Shown: positions 26,381 to 40,663 of the stretch, piece after piece
Layout: every line of letters starts with the position of its first letter
Position numbering within the stretch: the stretch's first letter is position 1
NCBI RefSeq assembly: GCF_033568475.1
Contig: NC_133120.1
Coordinates: 91,592,151 to 91,656,150, forward strand
Direction: 5' to 3'
DNA length: 64,000 nt
Origin: Henckelia pumila
Taxonomy: Eukaryota > Streptophyta > Magnoliopsida > Lamiales > Gesneriaceae
Notes under the pieces: model-generated
Database searches by the model: none
What the model was told of the DNA's origin: nothing
Seen by the model: the letters and a program-made list of their open reading frames with translations, nothing else
Made by a program: the position numbers and the translations under genes

Positions 26381-27358
26381 TCGAGAATCAAGAATTGTGA
26401 GAAGATGATAATGCCCGATAATTATTAAAAATCATATATATAGAACCCTTATCTCAAACAGTAACAAAATCCTAACAAACCCATAATTACCCTGATCCCT
26501 GATCTCCCTCCAGTTACAACGGTAACTTTCCTGACGGCCAAAAATTAAAAACTAGATTAAAGAGATAAAATCCCATAAATAAGGCAATAATCTGAGATAA
26601 CTATTTCAGCCCAAATCTTTCAGAATTAACTCCACATCGGCTTAACTCCACTGAAACAAAAATCAATCACAAAAATTCAATTTTTAGTAAATAGGATAAA
26701 TCATCAAAATTCGTCTATGTAGAACCTTACCCAAAAACAGGACCTTATGAGCAAAAATGCATATGCATGACCTATTTTATGCCTAAACAGAGTGTCACAT
26801 AAAATAAAAATGCAATCACAAGTGAAACAATATGTTGACAAGTGTAGTGTTGCCTCTCGTGTTGCCAACATCATCAACAACACCAAAGTTTTTCAAAAGA
26901 ATTTGAATTTTGCACACTTGATTACCCTTAACAGACAAAATTTCAGAAGTGGTAGCTTTCACACTAATCGAACAGTCTTCATTAGACTCAACTAGGTAGC
27001 TTTTTCCATTTTCTTCCGATTTGACAAAGTTTGTTTTTATGACATTGGTCACCAAACTTCATAAAAGATTTTAACACTGAAAGTGCGAGACCACCTTTCA
27101 CATGGAACAAGAACATGAAATACACGTACATTCCTCAAATACTCGGTGGTTTGATCAGAGTTCTAAGCCAAAAAGGGTCAGTGTGCCAAAAAGATTTTTG
27201 CAGAAAAACTTGGCATCAATTGAATCATTGTAACAGAAATTCAAGCACTACACAAAACAAAATGAGTGCAGAATGCCTAAAATCCTAAAAATGCATGACA
27301 AGAAAAACAACAGTGTTGTCGGTAGTGTGGTAATACCGCAGACAACACATGCAAAGGA

Positions 27359-30300
27359 TTATAATGCACACATGCTGAGAGACCTCCGAAGAGTTGAGAA
27401 TCTCTCATGATCTAATGCTTTAGTAAAGATGTCTGCCAATTGGTTATTGGTTCCAACAAACTCCATTCGAATCATACCTTTTTCTACCAAATCTCGAATA
27501 AAGTGATGACGAATATCAATGTGTTTTGTGCGTGAGTGTTGAACTGGATTCTTTGATATATCAATAGCACTCGAATTATCACAATAAAAAATGGGGGGTT
27601 CACTCTTAAAACCATAGTCTTTAATCATTTCGTTCATTCAAAGAAGTTGTGAACAACAACTTCCGGCTGCCACATATTCAGATTCAGCGGTCGAAGGTGA
27701 CACACAATTTTGCTTACGACTATATCATGAAACCAAATTATTGCCAAGGTAAAAACACCCACCCGTAGTGCTCTTTCTATCATTCACATCACCAGCCCAG
27801 TCAGCATCACTAAAACCTACAAGGTTAGTGTTGGTTTCCCTCGTATACCACAATCCCAAATCCAATGTACCCGAAACATATTTCAAAATTCTCATAACAG
27901 CTTTTAAATGGGTAACCTTTGGATCAGATTGGTACCTAGCACATAAACACACACTGAATATGATATCAGGACGACTAGCAGTCAAATACAAAAGACTCCC
28001 TATCATGCTGCGATACATGGTGTTGTCAACACCAGCCGCAACACTGTCTTTTCCTAATTTTTCACTTGAGCGGTTGAGCCCATAGAAGTTTTCATGTTCT
28101 TAACATTCTCTTTGCAAAACTTTTTTACCAAATTCTTTGCATACTTACTTTGACAAAGAAAAATCCCATCATTTGTTTGCTTAACTTGCAATCCAAGGAA
28201 AAAGGTTAACTCTCCTACCATGCTCATTTCAAAAGTAGAAGACATGCATTCAACAAAATTATCAACATGCTTTTGAGACGAAGCACCAAAGATAATGTCA
28301 TCCACATAGACTTGACAAATAAGAATTTCACCTTTGGCCTTTTGAATAAAAAGGGTTTTGTCAACCTCACCTCGTTTGAAGCCAATTTCGAGTAAATACT
28401 CGGTCAACCTACCATACCATGCTCGTGGAGCTTGCTTCAAACCATAGAGTGCTTTTTTCAACTTGTAAACATGATCCAAGTGGTGTGGATCCTCAAAGCC
28501 TTTGGGTTGCTTCACATACACTTCCTCATTCAAAATACCATTCAAAAACGCACTCTTTACATCCATTTGGTAAAGTTTTATACCCATATGACTTGCAATT
28601 GCTAGCAATAGTCGGACAGACTCAATGCGGGCAACAGGAGCGAAGGTCTCATCAAAATCAACCCCCTCAACCTGAGTATACCCTTGAGCAACCAACCTTG
28701 CTTTGTTCTTTATAATGTTTCCTGATTCATCGGTTTTATTTTTGAAAATCCATTTTGTACCAATGACATTACCATGATCAGGTGGTGGAACTAAAAACCA
28801 AACATCATTTCGGACAAATTTCTCAAGTTCTTCATGCATGACATTTACCCAAAATTCATCATTCAAAGCATCATTGACATTCTTGGGTTCAATATTGGAA
28901 ACAAAATAGGAATGCATTACCTGTGAGTATACGGAACTCATGCATACTAACCCAACCATCTTGCGGTAGTCAACTTTGTCCTTAGCACGGGTTTGCCTTG
29001 TTCCATGAACATCTCCAATAATCTGAGATGAAGGATTATTCTTCTGTATCTTGCTTGGAATGTCCTTTACAGTAATCATCTCAACTTTCTCATTTTCTTG
29101 CGAATTTTCCTCATGAACAGTTTTTGGAGGAACCAGTGTTGTGTTTGGTGTTGCAACATCAGGAACAATACTGTGTTCTTCGGAGGAAATTTCCAGCGAG
29201 CTTTCAGTATCATCTTCAGCAGTTTTTCCCTTGAGATCTGCACCATCATCAAAAACAACATTAATAGATTCCATCATTGTTTTGGTTCTAAGGTTATACA
29301 TCCTATATGCACGACTATTAGTAGAATAACCAAGGAACAAACACTTATCACTCTTGGAATCAAATTTTGCTAGGTGATTTCTATCGTTCAAAACATAACA
29401 CACACAACCAAATATATGAAAATAATTAAGATTTGGTCTCTTTCCCATGAGGATTTCATAGAAAGTCATCGAAGATCCACTTCTCAAATAAACACGATTG
29501 GAAATATGGCACGCTGTGTTCAATGCTTCTGCCCAAAATCTTTTGGAGATATTTTTTGAGCTCATCATCACCCTAGCCATCTCCTGCAACGTTCTATTCT
29601 TCCTTTCGGCAATTCCATTCTGTTGAGGAGTTTTTGGGGCAGAGAACTCTTGTGAGATGCCCTTCTTATCACACAAAGAAGAAAACAATGAGTTCTCAAA
29701 TTCCTTTCCATGATCAGTTCTGATCCTTGCTACAGTCAAAGTATGTAGGTTAGTAATCTTGGTAAACAAATTCTTAAAAACACCAAAAGTGTCTGATTTT
29801 TCTCTAAGAAATCTTACCCATGTAAAACGAGAAAAATCATCAACACATACCAAAGAATACTTTTTACCTCCATAACTTTCGACTTCCATGGGACCCATCA
29901 AATCCATGTGCAAAAGTTCAAGACACCGTGTTGTCCCACAGTGTTGTAACACGGGATGCGCAACACGGGTTTGCTTACCTTTTTGGCATGCACCACAAAC
30001 ATGTGGAATACCAGTCTTTAGATTTGGAAGAACTCTGACAGCTTCATACTTACTCAGATTCTTTAAGGTCTTGAAATTCACATGTCCAAGTTTTTGGTTC
30101 CATAGACTAAACTCATCAATCTTTGAGTGTCTACATGCCAATTCTTCACCGAGTTGGTAGCAGTTATCAACTGATCTTGTACCTGTGATAACACAACGAT
30201 TAGCATTATCAAAAACTTCACAAGTATTCTTATCAAACTTCACATGCAAGTCATCATCACACAGTTGACTAATTGAAATTAAATTTGCATTGAGTCCTTC

Positions 30301-31616
30301 AACGTGTAAGACGTTATGAAGCTTTGGAAACCCTTCCACATTGAGTGTTTCTTTGCCAATAATTCTTCCCTTTGCACCACCTCCGTAGGTCACTCTACCA
30401 TCATTTTGTTCAATGTAGTCCGTGAGATGATCTTTCAAACCTGTCATGTGCCGAGAGCTTCCACTATCAAAATACCAATTACCTGCAGTGTTAGCTTTCA
30501 AGGAAGTATAAATAACAAAACATCTAACATGAGGCTTTTGTATCCAAACTTTCTTCATAGTGGGCCTCTTTCTGCCAGTGTTGCTCTTGGTGTTGGACAA
30601 CACGGAGGGTAACACTTGCTTAGATTCCCACAAAACATAGTCATTTTTAAGCTTACGACAAAAAGGCCTGATATGACCAGATTTGAGACAATAATGACAT
30701 ACAAAAGGACGCTTCCATTGTTTTTGCTTAGGAACAGAAACATCCTTTTCAACAATGAGTTTCTTACCTTTCGAAGTAGTTGAAGGATGGTTCAAGGAAT
30801 CATTACCTTCCTTCACAAACACTGGTGTTTTGGAACATTCACCAGTTTCAAAAACACTTTCTTTAAAACCAAGTCCAAACTTATCATTCTTACCCATAGT
30901 CAAAATGGAATCAAGTTTGCTCGAACTGGAATTAAATTTATCAAGTGTAGTTTTTGCTCTTTCAAGTTCAGAATTCAGCAACCCTAATTCCAGATCTTTC
31001 TTACTCATGAGAATTTCCAGTCTAGCCACAGCAGCTTTCAATTCAGTATTCTCTTTTATAAGAGTTGTGTTCAACTGATTCCTCTTGTTCCAATCACTGT
31101 ATAACTCTTCATAGAGTTTTTGAATACCTTCCAGAGTATAAGGATCAGCTACCTGTTCTTCATGATTGCTGGAATTGTCAAGGTTAGAAGCAACAAAACA
31201 AACAGATTTTTGAACATTGTTGCGTCCAGGTGTTGCAACACCGGAGCCAACACCGAGAGGATTAATCTGAAAATTTTTCTTACTCTCCAGTAAAGCAGTA
31301 AAAGATATGAGATCTTCCTGTTCAACCTTTTCTTGTTCTTCTTCAGAATCATCATCACTCAGAGAAACATTCATACCTTTTCGAAGGCGATTTGCGCATT
31401 CATAAGCATAGTGGCCATATCCCTTACATTCCCTGCATTGAACATTATCAAAATTTTTGCTTGAGGACTGATTCTTACCTTTATACCTTTGACGAGGTCC
31501 TCGAGTAGCAGCAGGTTTTTGAGGTTTCTCTGACGTAGGCAGTCTAGGAAACTTTGAGGGTTGTGCACTTTTCACATCCTTCTTTTCTTTCATTACCTTG
31601 AGATAATCAGTAAATT
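27359..31616 (-). pseudogene. Sirevirus gag 3' part and pol region (fossil)
   Basis: Minus-strand coding remains of the element's polyprotein, right to left. They are two CCHC zinc knuckles ([14 protein letters not shown] and [14 protein letters not shown]), a protease with [13 protein letters not shown], an integrase with an HxH/CxxC zinc finger near [12 protein letters not shown] and catalytic blocks around [10 protein letters not shown] and [12 protein letters not shown], a reverse transcriptase with [11 protein letters not shown] and [11 protein letters not shown], and RNase H with SDADWAGDVNDRKSTTGG. All are Ty1/copia in order and kind. The region is broken in a few places and is not expected to give a full polyprotein. 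Confidence 0.88.
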
Positions 31617-33676
31617 TGTGAGACCTCGATTCCAAACAACTAATCTCGGGATTAAACAACAATAAGGCATACAATAACCAAAGGTTAAAAGCAATAATTT
31701 TTTTTTTTGAAACAGTGCCTCGCTCGATCCGCATGATCTTGCGGATCGAGCGAGCAACTTTTCCAAAGTTACTGCCCGAAAAACTCAGCCCTCGCTCGAT
31801 CCGCAATATTTTGCAGATCGAGCGAGCCACCAAAAATTTGAAACAGAGGACAGAACAGCTTGCTCCCACTCGATCCGCAAGATCTTGCGGATCGAGCGGT
31901 GACAGAAACAGAGAAAAAACAGCAGAAATCATGCTAGAACTTGAGTCCAAAACCAACAACATTTTATCATGCATTACAATCACAAGTTCTCCAACTAATA
32001 CATGAAATTCTAGGGTTACACAACCGCTCAAAAGTATTGGATTTGTAACGACAAACTTTCAACACAGCTCGCATAAACAATACAATAACATAACGAAGTT
32101 CGATATCTAAACATGTTCAAATACAACTAGGTAGACATGCTGACACGACTTCTAAACCGAGTCTCACTACTAGCTCTCCCTCTTGTTGCTAACCAGGCCT
32201 TCGCTGACTTGGTCCTGCCCCACCTGTTGCCAAGTACACATACAAAACAAAGCAACAGCCGGATAAACCGGTGAGAATGACATTCCCAGTAAAAACAACA
32301 TAACAAGTAATGAATATACAACATGCTATCAAACAACATATTCAAGTCGAAGCTAATGATATGCATATTTTTAAAACCAGGATATCAATTCTGATAAACA
32401 AGGGAGTACTGCTCTGCTTTTGGGATCCCGAGGATGAGAACACGTAATGACTCACCGACTCTCCCAATCGAGGTGGTGCCACGTATCCCACTCCTCTAGA
32501 CTTTGAGCAACCATACTGAGTATGGTAGCACTAGGCAAAATACTACAACCTAGGTCACTCAATCATAGTTCCCAAACGTCTAAACAAAAAGGGCGGTTCT
32601 ACCCGCTGAAATCAAAGTAGGCTCAAGATGAATGCATAACAGAAACATAAACATAAGCCACATAACAAAACTCAATCAATCAACCAAATACAAGTTTCAC
32701 ATGCTAGAACAAGTATCGATGCAATATGTGATTTAAAAAGGGAAACTCGAGAACCAACAGTCCCGAGTATGCTATCCCGCTACGATGACTGCTTTAACCT
32801 TTCAATGCAGTAGTTCCAACTCTGGCTAAGCTACAACAAAAGATTGTATCAAAAGCTATACAATCTAAACAACAACAACGGTTCAAGGCGAATCTCTTTA
32901 CCGTTCTTCGTCCAATCTCTTGACGATCAAAAGGCTGATTAACACTGGCTTCACAAACTCCAAACGAATCTGTACGGAGACAAAAAGTGATCAACAACAA
33001 CGTTCAACTCAAGCAAAAGTCCAACAACCCAAAAACGGTTCAAATCTCTAAAACTCAAACCGGCGGCATAACGGCTATAACTGAACAAACCGACAACGCA
33101 GACAACAGTTCAATAGCGATAACAATTCATATCAAAGCCAATACACCCATATCAAGGCAATTCCAACAAATCTCAAAACCATATTTTCGAAAATGGCTTC
33201 CAAAAATCATAACAAATCCGGACGTCGCTCTAATTCAAAACCAACAGATAATAAACGATCAGAACTCTGAAGAGAACAACATACTCGAATCTAGAACGAT
33301 TCTAACAACATCCAAAAACTAAAATGTATCTGATCGTAGAAAAACTTACGATAGAACGAAGCTCTCGCAGTAGTGATCGCTAATCTGCCTTCAGAAATAA
33401 TTTCCAACGGACGGATCGAGCTCGGACTGAAATCCTAAAGCTTGGAATGAGAAGGGGGCGGCTCTAATGGAGGAGGCGTGCAATGAGGAAGAAGGAGAAG
33501 ACTTCCCCAATCAAATCCAAGTGTAGATAATATATAAAAATCAATATTTGCGTTTTAGTCCCTGAAATTTCCAAAATTTGCAAAAAGGACCCTGATCAAA
33601 TTCAAACCGGCTCGAGAACTCTGTAATCTTTGATTAACTCAAATAAACTCATTTAAGATAAAAACGGGGCGTTACA
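31617..33676 (-). mobile_element. Nested solo LTR (Ty3/gypsy-like, about 2.06 kb)
   Basis: Read on the minus strand it begins TGTAACGCCCCG and ends GAGGTCTCACA, with a 5-bp duplication AATTT on both sides (AAATT on the plus strand at 31612-31616 and 33677-33681). It has no protein domain and no internal primer-binding site, so a solo LTR is the simplest reading. The TGTAACGCCCC start and great length suggest a Tekay-type chromovirus LTR. Near its 3' end it holds three long palindromes (about 31715-31757, 31791-31828 and 31862-31900) built from CTCGATCCGCAAGATC-type arms. Confidence 0.75.
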
Positions 33677-33736
33677 AAATTTTTTCGAGATCAAGGCAAT
33701 AGAATTTTCCTCAAGATCAGAATCTTTTACTTCCTG

Positions 33737-34375
33737 TTAAACTTCAGCAAAATCATTGTAAACATCATTAGATACTTGAAAAGCAATAGACTTACCTTTC
33801 GAGTCATCTTCGGCTTCCAACTCCATCTCATAGGTGCGAAGAGAACTAATTAACTCATCCAAACCCATTATAGATGTATCTTTTGATTCATCTATAGCAC
33901 AAACCTTGGTGTGAAATCTTTTGGGAACAGAACGAAGCACTTTCGATACAAGTCTTTCGTTCGAAATAGGATCACCAAGAATAGATGCTTCATTCGCAAG
34001 GCTCTTCAACCTTCCATTGTATTCCATGATGGTCTCTGATTCCTCCATTCTCATTTTCTCAAATTTTGAAGTTATGAGACGCATCCTTATCTTTTTGACA
34101 CTAGCCGAGCCTTCACAGTGGGTTTGTAGTTTCTCCCAAGAATCCCTAGCACAAGTACAAGTACCAATTAGATTAAACATGTTCATATCAACTGAAGTGA
34201 ACATAGCATTAAGAGCTTTAGCATTATAAATAGCCGCTGTATTCTCATCGGCTGTCCATTGTGATCTTGGCTTTGGTCCTGGTACGTCATCATCTCTCAT
34301 GGGTGGTGTCCAACTGTCAAGAACACGCTGCCAAGCCCTGGACTCAATGGATTGAATATACATGCTCATCTTCAA
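33737..34375 (-). pseudogene. Sirevirus gag N-terminal part (fossil)
   Basis: A 212-aa stretch of copia-type Gag (UBN2-like), with ENTAAIYNAKALNAMFTSVD, AWDSWEKLQ-type sequence and MEYNGRLKSLANEASILGDP. It lies just inside the 5' LTR and is cut off from the rest of gag by the nested solo LTR at 31617-33676. Confidence 0.85.
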
Positions 34376-34508
34376 TTTTCAAGGGCCGTAGTTTGTCCCA
34401 TCCAAAATAGGTGGACGAATTGTACTTGTGTACGGAGTGTCCAAAACTAACCTGAAACACAAACCAGGAACTCATTTAGTAAAGTCAAGTGGTGGCTCTG
34501 ATGCCACG

Positions 34509-35344
34509 TGAAAGAAATGGTGTACGTGGTTGTTATGTAAAATAAGGTAGTGTTGTCGTTTGTGTTATAACACCACAGACAACACAGTGCAACGGAAATT
34601 TAAAGCGTAAATAAAAACACAAGTAAATAATTTTGCACGAGTATAAAACTCATGCGGGTGCCTTAGGGCTAAATATCACTAGTAAACGTAAGAATAGTCT
34701 TACAAAGTAATCCTAGTGATTTTACGAAAAGTCATTAAATCCTAAATTTCTCAACGAGTTGAGAAATCAAACTTGCATCCTAAAATACAATAAGAGTATA
34801 AAAGAAATTGGATGCAACTCCCGTAGCCTAAATTGAAGAGACAGAAAATATCTTCAACAACACAGTTCCCACAGTGTTGTCTCTGATGTCTTCAACACGA
34901 ACGGTGACACGGGGACATGCAACAACGATGGTTGCAAACTTTGCTTCAGAATTCTTCAAGATCTTCATCGAATTCTTCAGAGTATGCGCAGAGTATTTTT
35001 CGTCTGAAGCTCTCACTTTTCTTGTGCGTGGAAATCTCCTTTTATAGATAAGCATCCAAATCTTGAAGATTGCCTTAGATAGAGTCCTACATAAATAAGA
35101 AAACTAGTTTTAGTAGGAAATAAACTCTATCAAATCTTATAAATCAAATCTTGATAATATCGAATTATATTATGTCAAATAATCACCTTATCAAGATCTA
35201 ATTTAAACTTTGGCAAATATATCATTAACATATTCGAAAATATACACTCAATATTTACTAAATATCCTATCTTATTTAGAAAGCAAAATCTTATAATTTC
35301 CAATTAATTAAGGCCGAAATATTCAAGAAATAAAATTCCTTTCA
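34509..35344 (-). repeat. Sirevirus 5' LTR
   Basis: The right LTR on the plus strand. It is followed inward by the Met-tRNA primer-binding site, which fixes the minus orientation of the element. Confidence 0.95.
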
Positions 35345-35793
35345 GTAACTAATTGGGTCAACCTAACAATTAACACTGTTGCCGCACGTCATGCATGCGT
35401 ACTCGCAATTTAACACTGTTGCCGCACGTCAAATAGCGTGTTAATTAGTCATTTGGCTGACAATTCTTTGAAGAAATACATATTCTCATCTCTTAATTTG
35501 TACTCTACAGTTTACTCCAATCATAAATTACTTAAAAATATTTTAATATCCATACCCTGATATATATCAAATCTCACAATATTTCCTCGTACTTTCGTTA
35601 TCTTTTTTTAAATCAAAGGTCAAACTAAACATTTATACATGAATAATTATCAGTTATTAATTAATAGGAGGTTTTTTTAAATATATATAGATATATATTA
35701 ATATATATTAAAAAGTTGCAACATCCATATTGTTTATTATAAAAATTTGGATTGACGTAAATCTAAGTTCTGCATCGTAATAATTGGGTACAA

Positions 35794-35958
35794 GGTTAGT
35801 CTATGCTACATCGGGAGTGTTTCTTCCCTTATTTTAATATCATTAGATCACGTGAGACCCTTATAGTTTTATAAAAATTGACATATATATTGATGATTCA
35901 ATAATTGGCATTTGACCACGTTATTGGGGGAAAAAATACTCCAAATGGGCACAACCCA
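35794..35958. mobile_element. Diverged relative of the CRL-intron MITE
   Basis: The left end GGTTAGTCTATGCTACATCG matches the terminus of the 14388-14559 MITE, and the overall length is similar. The right end is degenerate (GGAGTATTTT, GGGTTGTG on the reverse strand). Ends are approximate. Confidence 0.5.
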
Positions 35959-36414
35959 CAAACCATCAAATGTGAAAGCAAACATTTATGAATAATTATT
36001 GCACGAGTATATATCCAAAAGATCCGGTTCACAAATCAAGGTCAAATCCCCGCCCCCGGTTCACGTCACTTCATCCTGAGTTGACTACTGGATTAAAACG
36101 CAAAACCTAAGCTAAAGTAATGTTACGTAAATTAAATAATCATTATATGTCCCATTCAAATTGAAAGATTCAACAAACGTGGTAGGTACGTATCGAAATT
36201 TATATTATTTTTCGATTTTCACTAAATCCATCTTGATAGAATAAGGTAGTGTTCGGAATTGCTTCAAACATGAGATCATGATCTGCCGCAAACAACCTTA
36301 AACAATCTACGCATTTTCGTTTTTCAGCAAATGAAGTAAAATCTAATATACATTGTATTTCAGATCTACATCTTAAATATAATGCATCACTATTACTCAA
36401 AATTATTAGGGTGT

Positions 36415-36415
<1 letters not shown>

Positions 36416-36461
<46 letters not shown>
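36416..36461. repeat. (TA)n microsatellite
   Basis: About 23 uninterrupted TA units. Confidence 0.95.
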
Positions 36462-36467
<6 letters not shown>

Positions 36468-39400
36468 ACTTGCTATTTATTTAATAAGATAAAAAATCGT
36501 AAATTAGTTAATTGTAAGTTGCATTAGTTGTACATATTGAAAAAAAAATTAGCAACTTATCAAATTATTATATCATGAATTTGTTATGAACTGACGATAA
36601 TTTTTTTGCTCGGATTTTCATTTATTATACTTTTGTGATTTTGTATTAATTGCATGCGGCGCCAAACAAAATTTTTAGATTCGTCCATGATAGTTAGATT
36701 AAATAGGAAATTCCTATACCTCATTTGTATTATATATATTTTTTGTTTTGTTTTGAAATCTCCTTACAAGTTCAATCTTTTAATTTAATGTCTCATAATT
36801 TACCACATCAACAATATACCATTAATTATGCTCATGTGTATAGATATTGATCATCGAATATATAATTTGAGTAATACTCACAGTTTAGGATCTAATTACC
36901 CCAATTGCAATCACACGTGAACTACTTACCATATATTTTCGGGAATCAAGGGATATGTAAACCGTCAATAAATCAAAGCATATAGAAACATGTGTATATA
37001 CAGTTAATATATATCTTCATATCTATGCAAAATATGTCGTGGATTGAAAAATAAAAAAAAAACCCTCATATCGAAGCCCATCTTTTCCCGGCTATAATAA
37101 TAATAGTAATAATAAATTAGTAAAAGTAGAGGAAAAAACACTTTCCTATTATTAAACTATGAAGTTGATGCATATATAGACTATGTTTACTTAATGAAAT
37201 TAGTTATATATAGATAAAAAATAATAAAACTATTAATCTAATTTTGTGATTAATCATATCTTAAATTATTATAATTTTTATTCACCATGTTTTATAATTT
37301 TTAAATAAATTTTTCATATATTTAAATCAAATAAATTAATGTATTAAATGTATCTTAAAGTATTTGAAATTTCTATTCATATTTTATAATTTTTTAAATG
37401 TTGTTTTCATATATTATTTTTTGGGAAGTAAAGGATGTTATAATGTAATATTTTTCAATTGGAAAGATAATTAGTAAAAATGATTATTTATCATATATTT
37501 TATTTGTGACAAATCATCAAGTTTTAAATTTTAAATTAATTAGGTAAATCTGAATAAACTTTATGAATTAATACGGGTCGTAAAAAATAAGTAAACATGA
37601 AATTGATAAAATTAGTAATATAATAATATGTTTAACATCACAATTAACAAGTGAACGCTTCTAGCGTCCTTTTTCATTTACTTGCAAGTAATATAAAATA
37701 TGGTCATGCAGGACGTCGATTTATTTCATAACAACCAGCCTCCATTGTTCTTTTCACATTGAGATATTCACTCATTTTCTTTAAAGGGGTTCTTCGTACT
37801 AAAGACGATTTAAATTATTCAACTTGAACATAAATAAAGCTAAACGATCTTATACACAAGATCAAATAATGTATTTGAGATTTAAACTTTGAACATCATG
37901 TTCACTTTATATTTCATTGGGATCGATCTCAAATATTCTTGTAGCTTCTATTTCCTCCCCCTCAATGTTGGAAACATTGTTTTACAAGAATAATAAATGA
38001 GAATGTCGCGTCATAAAATCTCATTTTTCAAGATAATTGATCATAAGATTCAATATATTTCCAACATATTTACAATCCCTTCAAAAGATTTATTGTAGTG
38101 CATTTCTCGCACAAACAATAACTTTCAGTACATGAGCATTTGACATAATATTTATAATATATCTTTCAGATATTTCCAAATATGACGCATTTATTCTCAT
38201 GGTTTAATAGTTGATTGGAGGCAAAATAAATCAACTAAACCAATGTATTTATAATCATGAAATTGATATGCATATCATCTTTTGATCAAGCTTGTCTTGA
38301 TTAAATATTCTGGAAATTTTCTCAATATTGCGTATTTTCGCAAACATCATGTTGCGATTCGTGGGCCCACGTTATTTATTCATTCCAGATAATATGGGGA
38401 TTCTCTACCAATTTGAGCTAATGATAGTGATATCAAATTTGATAAGCCAATAAGAATTCATAAAATCTTCTGGATCTTTGATTCAAAAACATCCATATTT
38501 ATCGATCCAAGAACTTTTGGATTGTTCATTAACAACTTTGTGCACTATCAATAGTTTTTCAACTATTTATATAATTTGAATGCTCAATTCAATCTATTAT
38601 GCCAAACTCTGAAAGTATTTGTATCAATGATACTTTTGGAGCTCTTTAGCTCTTCTAGAAATATTGATTTGTAATATACTATTTAAACCAAATCAATATC
38701 TACTAGATTAAAAAATACATATACGTCATTATTGTGTATCACTATTTTATAATATCAAGCACATCATCTTTTTTCATCGTCAATCAAGCGATCTTATAGA
38801 TATTTCAAACATTCAATCAACATACGATGAAACATATGATTTGGATAGACATCAATGGTCTCCACAAACTTTTATATCTTGCTTGATAGATATCAATAAA
38901 TTTTTTTTACGTACTTCAGGTACGATAGTGATACGAGATACCGATGTACGTTTAGTACAATACTTGATTATGACGTATATCTCAATATTTTGTGCCGAAT
39001 TTATGATTCACATCTCGCTTCATACGAGATGACATATTCTTCCTTGAAGAATTAAACTACAATGTATCAACTGTGTTCATTGGCACTGCCACGTTCTCTT
39101 AAAAGAACGGACAACATTAATCAGACAATTTTCACAATTGTTTTCCTTGAACAAAATACTATAAATAAGATATTATAATTAAAGAATAAAAAATCAAACG
39201 TACCTTTTCAAATACCTGTATGCATCAAGTAGATCGTTTACCTTCAAAAGTAACATTCGATCTATCACGAATATCGTTTTACATTAAATTCATGTTCCTA
39301 CATGTAAGATAATAACATGTGATAAAAATACTCTATCATTCATTTAAAAAATGATAGCTTAATCAAATGATTGAAAAAATTTAAAATTTATATCCACACT

Positions 39401-40663
39401 CAAAATTGAGGAATTTAAAATTCATAATCAAAATTTTATGGAATAAAGATTTAACAACCCAATATATCCTTAAACTATAAAAATTTTTAAATTAGAAATT
39501 TTTTCACCAAATTGCATATTCAATTAATGCAATAACTCATGCAATATATTGATAGAATTTATAAACTATAATCAAAAGTTTATATAATATCTAAAATATA
39601 TATAATCAATACATTAGGATTCATACTCCGAATACAAACATGAATCAACCAAATAATAAAATCAAATATGAAATATAAGATATAAACACGATCCATTTAT
39701 GACATGATATATATAATTATTATCAATGAATATCAAATCATGATCACTTTTCATAAAAAGTGTGACAAATAATAGATAATGTTTCTTCTAGAACATTAAC
39801 AAATATATGATTTGAATTGATATTTATTCAATATATTTTGATATATATCTCACATATATCTTTAATAATCTTTTCTTATGGATATTGACAATTTTAGATC
39901 ATATATCGATATTCTTTGAGAAATTGTACTAAATTTCTCAATTCATAAGATCCTCAACAACCAAAAGGGCATTATATTCTTCGAGAATATTTCCAAATCT
40001 TGGATCTTATATTAATATTCTTCATGAATATTATCAAATCTTACATCTTTTTATCAATATTTCAATATTGATATATTTTGACATGAGATCAATTTCTTCA
40101 ATGATATTTATAGATCGTGGATATCATATCAGATATCAATCATGATTTCTTCACTTTCTCAATATACGAAATCATATATCACATCTTTATCATGAATCTA
40201 TTCAGATTCTCAATATATTATATTATAACTAGGAATCTCTTTAGATTCTCAATATATTTGATCTTATATCAAATCTTAATCTTGAATATTTCAATATTCA
40301 ATATATTATATCATGAATTCATGAATATCTTTTGATATATCAAAATTGTAATCAGGAATCTCTCAAAATTCTCAATATATTATATCATGATCATTAATTT
40401 CTTCAAATTCTCAATATAAAATCATGTTGTGGTACTTTATAGCCATCAACATATTCATGATATTTCATGGGCACCAATATATCAATTGTTTTCATTGTGC
40501 TACTTTTAGAACACCGATGAATATATCTTTGTGCTACTTCTAGAGCACCAATGAATATCTCTCATAAATTTGAGTATTGACAACACGTTGTGCTATTCCA
40601 ATAGCATCAATAAAACGAGAATTATTTTTATTCTCAGTTGGTTACAACATCGTGCTGATAACG

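Larger units (their letters stand above)
23179..35344 (-). mobile_element. Ty1/copia Sirevirus (SIRE lineage) LTR retrotransposon with env-like ORF
   Basis: A 12.17-kb element with 836-bp LTRs at 23179-24014 and 34509-35344 (TGAAAG..CTTTCA ends) and a 5-bp target duplication GTAAC at 23174-23178 and 35345-35349. It reads on the minus strand, so the 5' LTR is on the right. A primer-binding site TGGCATCAGAGCC complementary to initiator Met-tRNA abuts it at about 34508. A polypurine tract abuts the left LTR, and two upstream AGGGGGAG repeats (24070-24107) are a Sirevirus habit. Parts, right to left: gag, zinc knuckles, protease, integrase, reverse transcriptase, RNase H, then an env-like ORF. 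It is broken: a solo LTR is nested in gag, and there appear to be a few smaller breaks. LTRs differ at about 22 of 836 sites, roughly 1 My. Confidence 0.93.

Noticed and set aside
32044-33676. Alternative nested element bounded by TGTAACG at 32044
   Set aside because: Its flanks do not match. The boundary at 31617 gives an exact 5-bp duplication, so the longer element is preferred.
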